Shown here piece by piece: positions 1-6,999 of a stretch of 64,000 bases of DNA. The position numbers and the translations under genes are program-made. Position 1 is the stretch's first letter; each line of letters starts with the position of its first letter. Under the pieces are notes generated by a model that was given only the letters and a program-made list of their open reading frames with translations, searched no databases and was not told the DNA's origin. Origin of the DNA: DATEDA01 sp963827595 (GTDB taxonomy: Bacteria; Pseudomonadota; Gammaproteobacteria; Burkholderiales; SG8-39); the NCBI GenBank assembly GCA_963827595.1, contig CAWHBT010000004.1, positions 62,001 to 126,000 of the forward strand, given 5' to 3'.

Positions 1-350
1 TCGTCGGCGCGCACTGCACCGAGATCCTCGGAATGACGGTGCCCGAGGGCCGGATGTTCCTGGCCGACCTGATCGAGCACGCGACGCAGCGCAGGTTCGT
101 CCACCGGCACGAATGGCGGTCTGGCGACCTCGTGATGTGGGACAATCGCTGCACGCTGCACCGCGGGCGCCGCTACGATCTGTCGCAGCGACGCGACCTT
201 CGGCGCACGACCACCGAGGAAAGAACAGCTCGGGCGCCAGCGGAGCGACGACGAATACCCTTCGAGCCGGCAGTCCGTCGCATTGTCGCGTGCGGACGAA
301 GCCTTCGGCATCGAAATACCGGCCAACCACCGAGGGGATACAACCCATGA
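1..350 (+). CDS. TauD/TfdA-family 2-oxoglutarate dioxygenase, C-terminal end only
   Basis: The 5' part lies outside the window; the reading frame is open from base 3. The visible part matches the last third of Fe(II)/2-oxoglutarate dioxygenases of the TauD/TfdA type. After the stretch GDLVMWDNR comes a histidine in TLHRG, in the position of the distal iron ligand, and an arginine in RDLRRTT, in the position that binds the 2-oxoglutarate carboxylate. Family members usually stop shortly after this arginine. Here about 45 extra Arg-rich residues follow before a TGA that overlaps the ATG of the next gene. The overlap could mean translational coupling, or the tail could result from a frameshift. 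The substrate cannot be read from the sequence. Confidence 0.75.
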   Translation, partial: VGAHCTEILGMTVPEGRMFLADLIEHATQRRFVHRHEWRSGDLVMWDNRCTLHRGRRYDLSQRRDLRRTTTEERTARAPAERRRIPFEPAVRRIVACGRSLRHRNTGQPPRGYNP

Positions 351-1357
351 CGCAGCGATTCGGGAGCATCGTCAGCGGCCTGTTGGCGCTCGCGGCCGTT
401 TGCTTGAGCGTGTCCGGCGGCGGCGCCGCGCAAGCTCAGGGCAGGGAGCTGACGATGGGCAACGTCAATCCGCCCAAGCACGGAACGTCGCTCGCTGCCC
501 AGGAGTTTATCGACAAGCTGGCCGTAGTGTCCGGCGGCAGGCTCAAGGCAGTCCACCATCACTCCGGGGCGCTGGGCGGGGAGCGCGAGGTCGCGCAGCA
601 GATACAGCTCGGGACGGTCGACTTCGGGCCGATCACGACGGCGCCGCTGTCGACGCTGGTGCCGGAGATGTCGGTGTTCCAGTTGCCGTACATCTTTCGC
701 GACTACGACCATGTCTTCAAGGCGCTCGACGGCGGCGATACCTTGCAGGTGTACTACGACGCCGTGCTCGACCGGCGCGGATTCAAGCTCGTGGGCTTCA
801 TCGCCGCGGGCTACCGCGGGATCTACGGTCATTACCCGATCAATGGGCTCGCCGACGTGAAAGGCAGGAAGGTGCGCGTGCAGGAGGACAAGATCCTGGT
901 CGCGACTTTCAAGGCGCTCGGCATGATCTCCACCCCGATCGCCTTCCCGGAAGTCGCGACGTCGCTCCAGACCAGGGTGATCGACTTTGCCGAAGGCGGG
1001 GTCAACACGTTCTATCACAACAAGTTCTACGACATCGTCAAGAACGTCGCGGACGTCCGTCACACGCATCAGTGCGTCGCGCTGGTCATGTCGAAGAGCT
1101 CATTCCAAAAACTGGACCCCGCCGGCCAGAAAGCCGTCCGCGATGCCTGGGAGCAGGCACGGCAGTTCAATCGTAAGTTCATCCTCGAGGAAGACCAGTC
1201 GCTCCAGGAGCAAGTGCGCGCCAAGGGCGTGGCGATCACCAAGCCGGATGCCACACCGTTCCGGCAAGCCACGCAGAGCGTGTACGAGGAGTTCTATGCG
1301 ACGCCGGCGGGCAAGGACGCCCGCAAGATGGTGGACTACATCCTCAGCGTGAAGTAG
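347..1357 (+). CDS. dctP: TRAP transporter solute-binding protein, DctP type
   Basis: Periplasmic binding protein of a tripartite ATP-independent transporter, about 336 aa. I start it at the ATG at 347 because a clear signal peptide follows: a hydrophobic stretch of small residues and an Ala-Gln-Ala cleavage region near residue 30. The mature part has the DctP fold pattern, with GALGG.RE near the start, a GRKVRVQ segment carrying the Arg that normally holds the substrate carboxylate, and an EGG segment in the second lobe. It is followed by the small and large membrane subunits and a 2-hydroxyacid dehydrogenase, all co-directional. A carboxylate or hydroxycarboxylate substrate is therefore likely, but the exact ligand is unknown. 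Confidence 0.9.
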   Translation: MTQRFGSIVSGLLALAAVCLSVSGGGAAQAQGRELTMGNVNPPKHGTSLAAQEFIDKLAVVSGGRLKAVHHHSGALGGEREVAQQIQLGTVDFGPITTAPLSTLVPEMSVFQLPYIFRDYDHVFKALDGGDTLQVYYDAVLDRRGFKLVGFIAAGYRGIYGHYPINGLADVKGRKVRVQEDKILVATFKALGMISTPIAFPEVATSLQTRVIDFAEGGVNTFYHNKFYDIVKNVADVRHTHQCVALVMSKSSFQKLDPAGQKAVRDAWEQARQFNRKFILEEDQSLQEQVRAKGVAITKPDATPFRQATQSVYEEFYATPAGKDARKMVDYILSVK

Positions 1358-1361
1358 CCGC

Positions 1362-1883
1362 GTGACCTCCGACGCTGGAGGTCAGGCCGCGGACCAGGCG
1401 CCCGCGGGAGGGATCTGGGGGCGCTTCTATGAAGGGCTCGGCTACCTCGCCGGCCTGATCCTGGCGATCATGGCGGGCGCGGTCTTTCTGCAGGTCATGC
1501 TGCGCTACGCCGGCTGGGCCGGGATCGACGGGCTCGACGAAGTGCCGCGCTATCTCTTCGTGTGGCTGGTCATGCTCGGCGCGGCGGCGGCGATGCATCG
1601 TGGCGAGCACACGCTCCTCGGTTATTTTCGTGACCGCCTGGGTCGGCGCGGGCGCGCCCTGGCGATCATCGTCGCGAACGCGGCGGGAATCGCGCTGTTC
1701 GCCTATTTCATCAAGCTGAGCTTCGTCCTCGTCCCGAACGCGCACTTGCAGACCAGCGCGGGTCTCGGACTGCCGCTCGGCTATGTCTACGCCGCCGTGC
1801 CGGTGGGCGCCACGCTCATCATCCTGCCCATGGCACGCGTCCTCCTCCTCGCACTGCGCGATCTGTGGCCGAGACACTCCTGA
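1362..1883 (+). CDS. dctQ: TRAP transporter small membrane subunit, DctQ type
   Basis: A 173-aa integral membrane protein starting at GTG 1362, four bases after the dctP stop. It has four predicted membrane segments (about residues 25-48, 63-80, 100-122 and 140-162). The DctQ-type pattern is present: an early LQVMLRY helix, then the charged segment DEVPRYLFVW with the conserved Glu. In the family this subunit bridges the binding protein and the ion-coupled large subunit in the inner membrane. Its 3' end overlaps the start of dctM by 19 bases, which fits one operon with translational coupling. Confidence 0.88.
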   Translation: MTSDAGGQAADQAPAGGIWGRFYEGLGYLAGLILAIMAGAVFLQVMLRYAGWAGIDGLDEVPRYLFVWLVMLGAAAAMHRGEHTLLGYFRDRLGRRGRALAIIVANAAGIALFAYFIKLSFVLVPNAHLQTSAGLGLPLGYVYAAVPVGATLIILPMARVLLLALRDLWPRHS

Positions 1884-3151
1884 TCATATTCGTCCTCTTC
1901 GTCATCATCGGGACGCCGATCGGCATCGCCCTGGGGGTCGGCGCGCTGGGGGCCGCGATACTTTATCCGGCGCTCAATCCGATCATCATTCCGACGCGCT
2001 TCGTCGGGCTGCTCTCGGATTCATTCCTCCTGCTCTCGGCGCCGCTGTTCATCCTCGCGGGCAATCTCGCTGCGCGCGGCGGCGTGGCGCGCGCCATCAT
2101 CGATCTGGCCACCGCGCTCGTGGGTCGATTCCGCGGCGGCCTGGCGTACGTGAACATCGTCGACAGCATGCTCTTCGGCGGCATCTCGGGCTCGGCGGTG
2201 GCGGACGTCTCGGCGCTCGGCACCTTCCTCATCCCGCAGATGGAGCGCAAGGGCTACGACCGCGACTTCGCCACCGCGCTCACGATCAGCACCGCCATCA
2301 TGGCGCCCATCATCCCGCCCTCGATCATCGCGGTCATCTACGCGTGGATGGCGGACGAATCGGTGGCGGCGATTTTCGCGGCCGGCTACCTGCCGGGGCT
2401 CCTGGTGGGCATCGGCATGGCGGTGCCGGTCTTCGTGATCGCCCGCAAGCGCAATTACCCGAAAGAGAAGCCCCCGACGGCGCGCGAGTTCATGGTGGTG
2501 CTGCGCGACGCGTTGCCCGCGCTCATGATCCCGATCATCATCATGGGCGGTATCCTGTTCGGCCTCTTCACGCCGACGGAAGCGGCGGCCGTGGCGGTGG
2601 TCTACGCGCTCATCGTGCCGCCGTTGTTCTACCGCGAGCCGTCGTGGCGCGAGCTGCCGAAGATCTTCGCCGACTCCGCGCGGCTCTCGGGGGTGATCGG
2701 CCTCATCATCGGCCTCGTCGGCGCGTTCGGCTGGGTGCTCACGTATTCCAAGTTTCCGTTCGTGGTGGCCGAGGCGATCGGCAACGTCGCCCCGACCTGG
2801 TGGCTCTTCATGACGCTGGTGATCGTGCTCTACGTTCTGCTGGGCACGTTTCTCACGCCTTCCGAGATCATTCTCGTCACCGTGCCGGTGCTGTTGCCGG
2901 GGGCCATGGCGGTGGGCATCCATCCGATACACTTCGGGATGGTGTGCGTGATCGCATCGGCGGTCGGCCACATCACCCCGCCGGTGGGCCTGTGCCTGTT
3001 CGTTGGCATGTCGATCAGCGGGCTGCCGATGGAAAAACTGATGCGGCCGTTGGTGCCGTTCCTGTGTGCCATCATCGCCGTCCTGTTCGTGGTCGCTTTC
3101 GTTCCGGAGATCACGCTCTGGTTGCCCAAGGCATGGGGCTTGGTGAAGTAG
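1865..3151 (+). CDS. dctM: TRAP transporter large membrane subunit, DctM type
   Basis: 428 aa, starting at GTG 1865 inside the end of dctQ. It is a polytopic inner-membrane protein with about 12 hydrophobic segments. Typical DctM landmarks are PLFILAGNL near residue 60, DSMLFGGISGSAVADVSA near 100, and the mid-protein IMAPIIPPS motif. A GLFTPTEAAA motif begins the second half, and PVGLCLF lies near the end. This subunit carries out cation-coupled uptake of the ligand delivered by DctP. Its length is normal for the family. There is no separate promoter between it and the upstream subunits. Confidence 0.93.
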   Translation: MAETLLIIFVLFVIIGTPIGIALGVGALGAAILYPALNPIIIPTRFVGLLSDSFLLLSAPLFILAGNLAARGGVARAIIDLATALVGRFRGGLAYVNIVDSMLFGGISGSAVADVSALGTFLIPQMERKGYDRDFATALTISTAIMAPIIPPSIIAVIYAWMADESVAAIFAAGYLPGLLVGIGMAVPVFVIARKRNYPKEKPPTAREFMVVLRDALPALMIPIIIMGGILFGLFTPTEAAAVAVVYALIVPPLFYREPSWRELPKIFADSARLSGVIGLIIGLVGAFGWVLTYSKFPFVVAEAIGNVAPTWWLFMTLVIVLYVLLGTFLTPSEIILVTVPVLLPGAMAVGIHPIHFGMVCVIASAVGHITPPVGLCLFVGMSISGLPMEKLMRPLVPFLCAIIAVLFVVAFVPEITLWLPKAWGLVK

Positions 3152-3178
3152 ACGCTTGATCCATCCGAAAGCGATCCC

Positions 3179-4159
3179 ATGAGCGCACGTCCTCTCCCCG
3201 CCAGAGACAAGCTGACCCTCTGTTTCGCCCACGTCGCCTATCGCATGGGCGAACGCTTCGCCCTGCGCAACGCCGGCCTCGACTGGTTCGAGGTGCGCAG
3301 CCTCGACGCTTTGAAGGCGCGCATCACGGAGGTGGACGTGCTGCTGTGCTCCGGCCTGTGGCGAAACGAACTGATTCCCGCGGCGCCCAGGCTCGCCTTC
3401 ATCCAGTCGATCAGCGCCGGCACAGACCAGTATTCCCGCGACGCGCTGGGCGCGGCCGGCATCCGCGTCGCCAGCGCGCAAGGCGTGAACGAGCGCGCGG
3501 TCGCCGAGCATGCGATCGCCTTGATCCTCGCCATGGCGCGGCAGATTCCGGAGGCGCGCGACAACCAGACCGCGAAGAAGTGGCGCGGCATGATCGGGGA
3601 CATCTCAAAGCGCGAAGACGAGCTCGGCGGCAAGACTCTGGTGATCGCCGGCATGGGCCGCATCGGCTCGCGGCTGGCTACGCTCGCGAAGGCCTTCGAC
3701 ATGCGCGTGATCGCCATTCGGCGCGATCCGTCCAAGGGCGCGGGGGCGGCCGACAAGGTCGTCGGCGAGGATGGCCTGCTCGGCATGTTGCCGCAAGCCG
3801 ATTTCGTCGCGCTGACCTGCCCGCTCACGCCCAAGACCGAGAACCTGATCGACGCGAAGGCGTTCGCGGCGATGAAGCCCTCGGCCTACCTCATCAACGT
3901 CGCGCGCGGCAAGGTGGTGAACGAGCCGGCGCTTGTCGAGGCGCTCAACCAGAAGCGCATCGCCGGCGCCGCGCTCGATTGCGTCTGGGAGGAGCCGCTG
4001 CCCGCCACGTCGGGGCTGTGGGGCGTGCCCAACGTGCTGATCACGCCGCACACCGCCGGCGAGACGCGCCGCTACGAGGACAACGTCATCGACCTCTTAC
4101 TGGAAAACCTCGAATGCCTGTGGCGCGGCGAAGCGGTGTTGAAGAACCAGTTCGTCTGA
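3179..4159 (+). CDS. D-2-hydroxyacid dehydrogenase, NAD(P)-dependent
   Basis: 326 aa. The nucleotide-binding domain in the middle has the Rossmann signature GMGRIGSRLA. Catalytic residues of the D-isomer-specific dehydrogenase family are all visible: Arg in NVARGKVV, Glu in DCVWEEPL and His in TPHTAG. The expected reaction is reversible reduction of a 2-oxoacid to a D-2-hydroxyacid. The gene starts 27 bases after dctM in the same direction, so the enzyme probably acts on what the TRAP system imports or on a product of the upstream dioxygenase. Substrate specificity (glyoxylate, hydroxypyruvate, other 2-oxoacids) cannot be decided from sequence alone. Confidence 0.88.
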   Translation: MSARPLPARDKLTLCFAHVAYRMGERFALRNAGLDWFEVRSLDALKARITEVDVLLCSGLWRNELIPAAPRLAFIQSISAGTDQYSRDALGAAGIRVASAQGVNERAVAEHAIALILAMARQIPEARDNQTAKKWRGMIGDISKREDELGGKTLVIAGMGRIGSRLATLAKAFDMRVIAIRRDPSKGAGAADKVVGEDGLLGMLPQADFVALTCPLTPKTENLIDAKAFAAMKPSAYLINVARGKVVNEPALVEALNQKRIAGAALDCVWEEPLPATSGLWGVPNVLITPHTAGETRRYEDNVIDLLLENLECLWRGEAVLKNQFV

Positions 4160-4256
4160 CGCCCGGGGCGTAGACCCCCCGCCTCCAGCCGGTTCCCGAG
4201 GACCTCCTTTGCGCTGACCCCGCCGTCGCGTGTAGTCTCGAGCGCGACTCGCCTGC

Positions 4257-4342
4257 GCCCGGGTGGCGAAACTGGTAGACGCAAGGGACTTAAAATCCCT
4301 CGGCTTTCAGCCGTGCAGGTTCAAATCCTGCCCCGGGCACCA
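4257..4342 (+). tRNA. tRNA-Leu (anticodon TAA)
   Basis: An 86-nt cloverleaf with an encoded CCA. The acceptor stem pairs GCCCGGG (4257-4263) with CCCGGGC (4332-4338). The anticodon stem AGGGA/TCCCT encloses the loop CTTAAAA, with anticodon TAA at 4291-4293. A variable arm (CGGCTTTCAGCCG) marks it as a class II tRNA, and the T arm is GCAGG-TTCAAAT-CCTGC. It reads UUA and UUG. Its last 17 bases are repeated at 4766-4782, so the gene has probably served as an integration site. Confidence 0.97.
4326..4342 (+). repeat. Direct repeat copy 1, tRNA-Leu 3' end (attL-like)
   Basis: The 17 bases TCCTGCCCCGGGCACCA form the 3' end of tRNA-Leu, from the T stem to CCA. An identical copy lies 440 bp downstream at 4766-4782. 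Integrases often use a tRNA 3' end as attB and leave a direct repeat at the other end of the element. Confidence 0.8.
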
Positions 4343-4505
4343 TTTTAAGAGTCCGCGCACAGCCATGCCCCGGTACCTGAGTTCACGGTGCGCTACGAGA
4401 TCGTCGGCTAGCGGCTCGCGGCCGCAGCGGCCGGACGGCCTTGCTTCAATCCGGCGGGTACGTCCAGCGCTGGTAAACTGAGAACCCCTCAAAGGATCAA
4501 GTACC

Positions 4506-4751
4506 TTGATAGCCACCCTGCAGTGCCTCAAGAAATACGGTGAGCGACTCGATTCGGAGATCGCCAAAGAGATGGGCGTGCCGCTTGCGACGGTGCGCGA
4601 GCGCCTGGTGCGTCTGGCAGCCGCGGGAGAGATCATCACCTGCAACCTGACCCGCTTCGAGGGCGGCAACCCGGTCCAAGCGTTGCAGTGTCGCGTGACG
4701 GGCTATGTCCCCCCTAAAGCGCCCGGTCGAAAACCGGCGCTGACGACGTAG
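4506..4751 (+). CDS. Small winged helix-turn-helix protein
   Basis: 81 aa, TTG start at 4506, preceded by AAAGGA at 4491-4496 at a workable distance. The residue pattern SEIAKEMGVPLATVRERL followed by LAAAGEI is a classic recognition-helix arrangement of winged-helix DNA-binding proteins (MarR/ArsR-like). The next part (TCNLTRFEGG, then VQALQCRV) reads as the beta wing. The tail PPKAPGRKPALTT is basic and probably disordered. No effector domain is present. It lies alone between the two copies of the tRNA-Leu 3' end and may regulate its neighbourhood or be a cargo gene. The function is not known to me. Confidence 0.7.
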   Translation: MIATLQCLKKYGERLDSEIAKEMGVPLATVRERLVRLAAAGEIITCNLTRFEGGNPVQALQCRVTGYVPPKAPGRKPALTT

Positions 4752-4765
4752 CCGCCGCCCGTACG

Positions 4766-4782
4766 TCCTGCCCCGGGCACCA
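4766..4782 (+). repeat. Direct repeat copy 2 of the tRNA-Leu 3' end (attR-like)
   Basis: An exact copy of the last 17 bases of the tRNA-Leu gene, including CCA, in the same orientation. The flanking bases on both sides differ from those of copy 1, so this is not a second tRNA gene: no acceptor 5' half, D arm or anticodon arm is found upstream. Confidence 0.8.
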
Positions 4783-5023
4783 GCGCCTCTCGGCGCCGTA
4801 GGTGCTACTTCCATCACGCTTCCCGGGCACGTCCTCGGACCTGCCACAGCGACGCTGCTGCGAGCTTCGCCGCCAGCGTGCAGTCCTTCTCAAAGATCCC
4901 TCGATAACCCCCGAATCTGGCTGTAAAAAATCGACGCCAGCCGGTAGGATTTTGGGTTGATCGCAGGCGCCACTGACCGGGCGCGAACCGATGCGACGCG
5001 GACCACCCGGAGGAGCGCAATCG
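4783..5023. other. Non-coding stretch before the export-like locus
   Basis: I see no convincing protein-coding region between the second tRNA-end repeat and the 19-codon ORF at 5024. The region includes an A-rich patch (GTAAAAAATCG around 4921-4932) and GGTAGGATTTTGGGTTG further on, which may contain the promoter of the downstream genes. No clear -35/-10 pair can be named. Confidence 0.4.
5009..5015 (+). promoter_or_regulatory. Strong Shine-Dalgarno for the 19-codon ORF
   Basis: GGAGGAG lies 8-10 bases before the ATG at 5024. It is the best ribosome-binding site in this region. The large gene that follows at 5106 has none, which suggests that ribosomes enter here. Confidence 0.6.
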
Positions 5024-5083
5024 ATGGCCACCCTGACGAAGCTCGTCGGCGAGCACGAGCGCTGCCACGGGCAGTTGAAGTAA
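5024..5083 (+). CDS. 19-residue leader peptide or small secreted peptide candidate
   Basis: This short ORF has an ATG, 19 codons and a TAA, and is preceded by GGAGGAG. The peptide begins MATLTKLVGE, contains one Cys in HERCHG and ends QLK. It is not hydrophobic and has no signal peptide. Its stop lies 22 bases before the ATG of the GAF-HlyD gene, which lacks its own Shine-Dalgarno. The simplest role is a translational leader coupling ribosomes into that gene. A substrate peptide for the export-like locus is possible but is pure inference. The evidence is only the start, the RBS and the spacing. Confidence 0.4.
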   Translation: MATLTKLVGEHERCHGQLK

Positions 5084-5105
5084 CCAGCACCCCCGCACAC
5101 CGTTC

Positions 5106-6995
5106 ATGGCCGCCGCGTTCAATTCCACCGGCCCCGGCGCGATCGCCGGCGGCCCGACCACGGCGACGGCGACCCAGCAAGAATCCGCGCTCTGGGCGGT
5201 CCTCGCGAGCGCGAACGACGCGCGCGAGTACTGCCAGAGCTGGCTCGCGATCCAGTCGCGCCTGATCGCGGGGGTCGTCGGCGGCGTCGTCCTCCTGCGG
5301 CCCGAGGGCACGGAGAGCTACAGCGCAGTCGCCGTCTGGCCCGACGTCCGCCGCGACATGGGCTATCTCACTCCCACGGCGCAGAAGGCCCTCGTCGAGC
5401 GGCGGGGCGTGGTGACGCCGAACAAGGCCGGTGCCGACGCGGCGCCGACGAGCGTCCACATCGGCTACCCGGTCGAGGCCGTCGGCCATCTCTACGGCGT
5501 CGTCGTGCTCGACGTGTCGCTGCGTCCGGAGGCCGAGCTGCAGGCCGCGCTTCGCCAGCTGCACTGGGGCGCGGCGGGCCTCGAGCTGATGTTCTGCCAG
5601 CAGGAAGTCGCGCGGGTCGGCGAGACGCGCGACAAGCTGCAGACGGTGCTCGAGGTCGTCGCCTCGGCCGCCGCGCACGACCGCTTCGTCGCCGCGGCGA
5701 CCGCGCTCGCCACCGATCTCGCCACCCGCCTCGCGTGCGACCGCGTGAGCCTCGGCTTCGAGCGCGGCGGGCAGATCAAGATCGACGCCGTCTCGCACAG
5801 CGCGCAGTTCAAGGAGCGGACCAACCTGATGCGCGCGGTCGCGGCGGCGATGGACGAGGCGGTCGACCAGAACTCGACGGTCGCCGTGCCGCCGCCGATC
5901 GGCAGCGCGCCCCTCGTGCGCCGGGCGCACGATGCGCTGCTGGACGAGCAGGGGTCCGGCGCGTGCTGCACGGTCGTCCTCACCGCGCTTGGCAAGCCCG
6001 CCGGGGCGATCACGCTCGAGCGCACCGCGAAGCGCCCGTTCGACGCCGCGATGATCGAGCTGTGCGAGGCGGTCGCCGGGCTCGCCGGCCCGATGCTCGA
6101 GGTCCATCGCCGCGAGGATCGCTGGTTCGGCGCGCGGCTGGCCGATTGGTGGCGGGAGAAGCTTCGCCATCTCTTCGGCCCGCGCCATCCCGGGCTCAAG
6201 CTCGCCGCGATCGTGGTTGCGACGGCCCTGGCGTTCCTGATCGTGGCGCGCGGCGACTTCCGGGTCTCCGCCGGGTCGGTGCTCGAGCCCCAGCTGCAGC
6301 TCGCGGCGACGGCCCCGTTCAACGGCTACATCCGGGAAGCGCCGGTCCGCGCCGGGGATCTGGTGAAGCAGGGCGCGCTCCTCGCCCGGCTCGACGACCG
6401 GGACCTCAAGCTCGAGCGGCTGAAAGGGATGAGCCAGCAGGAAGAATTGAACAAGCAGGTCCGCCAGGCGTTCGCGGAACGCAACCTCGCGCAAGTCCAG
6501 ATCGTCACGGCGCAGCTCGAAGCCGCCCGTGCCCAGGTCGCCCGCGTCGAGGAGCAGCTGCAGCGTACGACGGTGAGCGCCCCGTTCGACGGCGTGGTGG
6601 TCTCCGGGGACCTCAGCCAGCAGCTCGGCGCGCCCGTCGAGCGCGGGACGGTGCTCTTCGAGGTGGCGCCGCTCAGCCAGTTCCGCCTCGTTCTCAAGGT
6701 CGACGAGCGCGACGTCGCGTACGTGGAGACGGGCCAGCGCGGGACGCTGCTGCTGTCCGCCTTCTCGGACGATCCGATCGGATTCGAGGTCACGAAGATC
6801 ACGCCGGTGTCCACGCCGCGGGAAGGCAAGAACTTCTTCCGCGTCGAGGCGCAGCTCGACCGCACCGACCCGCGGATGCGACCGAACATGGAAGGCGTCG
6901 GCAAGGTGGAGATCGCCCGCCGCTCGTACCTCTGGATCTGGACGCGTCAGGTGGTCGACTCGCTGCGGCTGCTCGCCTGGTCCTGGCTGCCGTAG
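5106..6995 (+). CDS. GAF-GAF-TM-HlyD fusion: sensory membrane-fusion/adaptor protein
   Basis: 629 aa. The N-terminal half (about residues 28-170 and 180-345) reads as two GAF-like sensory domains; the second contains the typical ACDRVSLGFERGG segment and ends at MIELCEAVAGLAGPML. A single membrane helix follows at about 364-382. The C-terminal third is a HlyD/RND adaptor: a biotinyl-lipoyl half (APFNGYIREAPVRAGD, about 404-420), a coiled-coil hairpin (about 435-485), the second lipoyl half starting TTVSAPFDGVVVSGD, then a beta-barrel domain. This predicts cytoplasmic GAF domains and a periplasmic adaptor. HlyD proteins usually have only a short cytoplasmic tail, so the double GAF is unusual. 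The stop is four bases before the next gene. Confidence 0.75.
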   Translation: MAAAFNSTGPGAIAGGPTTATATQQESALWAVLASANDAREYCQSWLAIQSRLIAGVVGGVVLLRPEGTESYSAVAVWPDVRRDMGYLTPTAQKALVERRGVVTPNKAGADAAPTSVHIGYPVEAVGHLYGVVVLDVSLRPEAELQAALRQLHWGAAGLELMFCQQEVARVGETRDKLQTVLEVVASAAAHDRFVAAATALATDLATRLACDRVSLGFERGGQIKIDAVSHSAQFKERTNLMRAVAAAMDEAVDQNSTVAVPPPIGSAPLVRRAHDALLDEQGSGACCTVVLTALGKPAGAITLERTAKRPFDAAMIELCEAVAGLAGPMLEVHRREDRWFGARLADWWREKLRHLFGPRHPGLKLAAIVVATALAFLIVARGDFRVSAGSVLEPQLQLAATAPFNGYIREAPVRAGDLVKQGALLARLDDRDLKLERLKGMSQQEELNKQVRQAFAERNLAQVQIVTAQLEAARAQVARVEEQLQRTTVSAPFDGVVVSGDLSQQLGAPVERGTVLFEVAPLSQFRLVLKVDERDVAYVETGQRGTLLLSAFSDDPIGFEVTKITPVSTPREGKNFFRVEAQLDRTDPRMRPNMEGVGKVEIARRSYLWIWTRQVVDSLRLLAWSWLP

Positions 6996-6999
6996 CAAA

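Larger units (their letters stand above)
4343..4782 (+). mobile_element. Possible 440-bp integrated remnant bounded by tRNA-Leu 3'-end repeats
   Basis: The segment between the intact tRNA-Leu and the second copy of its last 17 bases contains one small winged-helix gene and no integrase or other mobility gene. It can be read as a decayed integrative element, a mini-element mobilised in trans, or the scar of a larger excised element. Sequence alone shows only the repeat geometry and the tRNA context; the mobile origin is inference. Confidence 0.4.

Noticed and set aside
4263..4481. Open frame overlapping the tRNA-Leu gene
   Set aside because: It begins inside the tRNA and translates the tRNA itself; the antisense version gives the well-known false protein ending GQDLNLHG.
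4714..5100. Minus-strand frame containing CPGQD over the second tRNA-end repeat
   Set aside because: It arises from the copied tRNA 3' end on the opposite strand and shows no protein family features.
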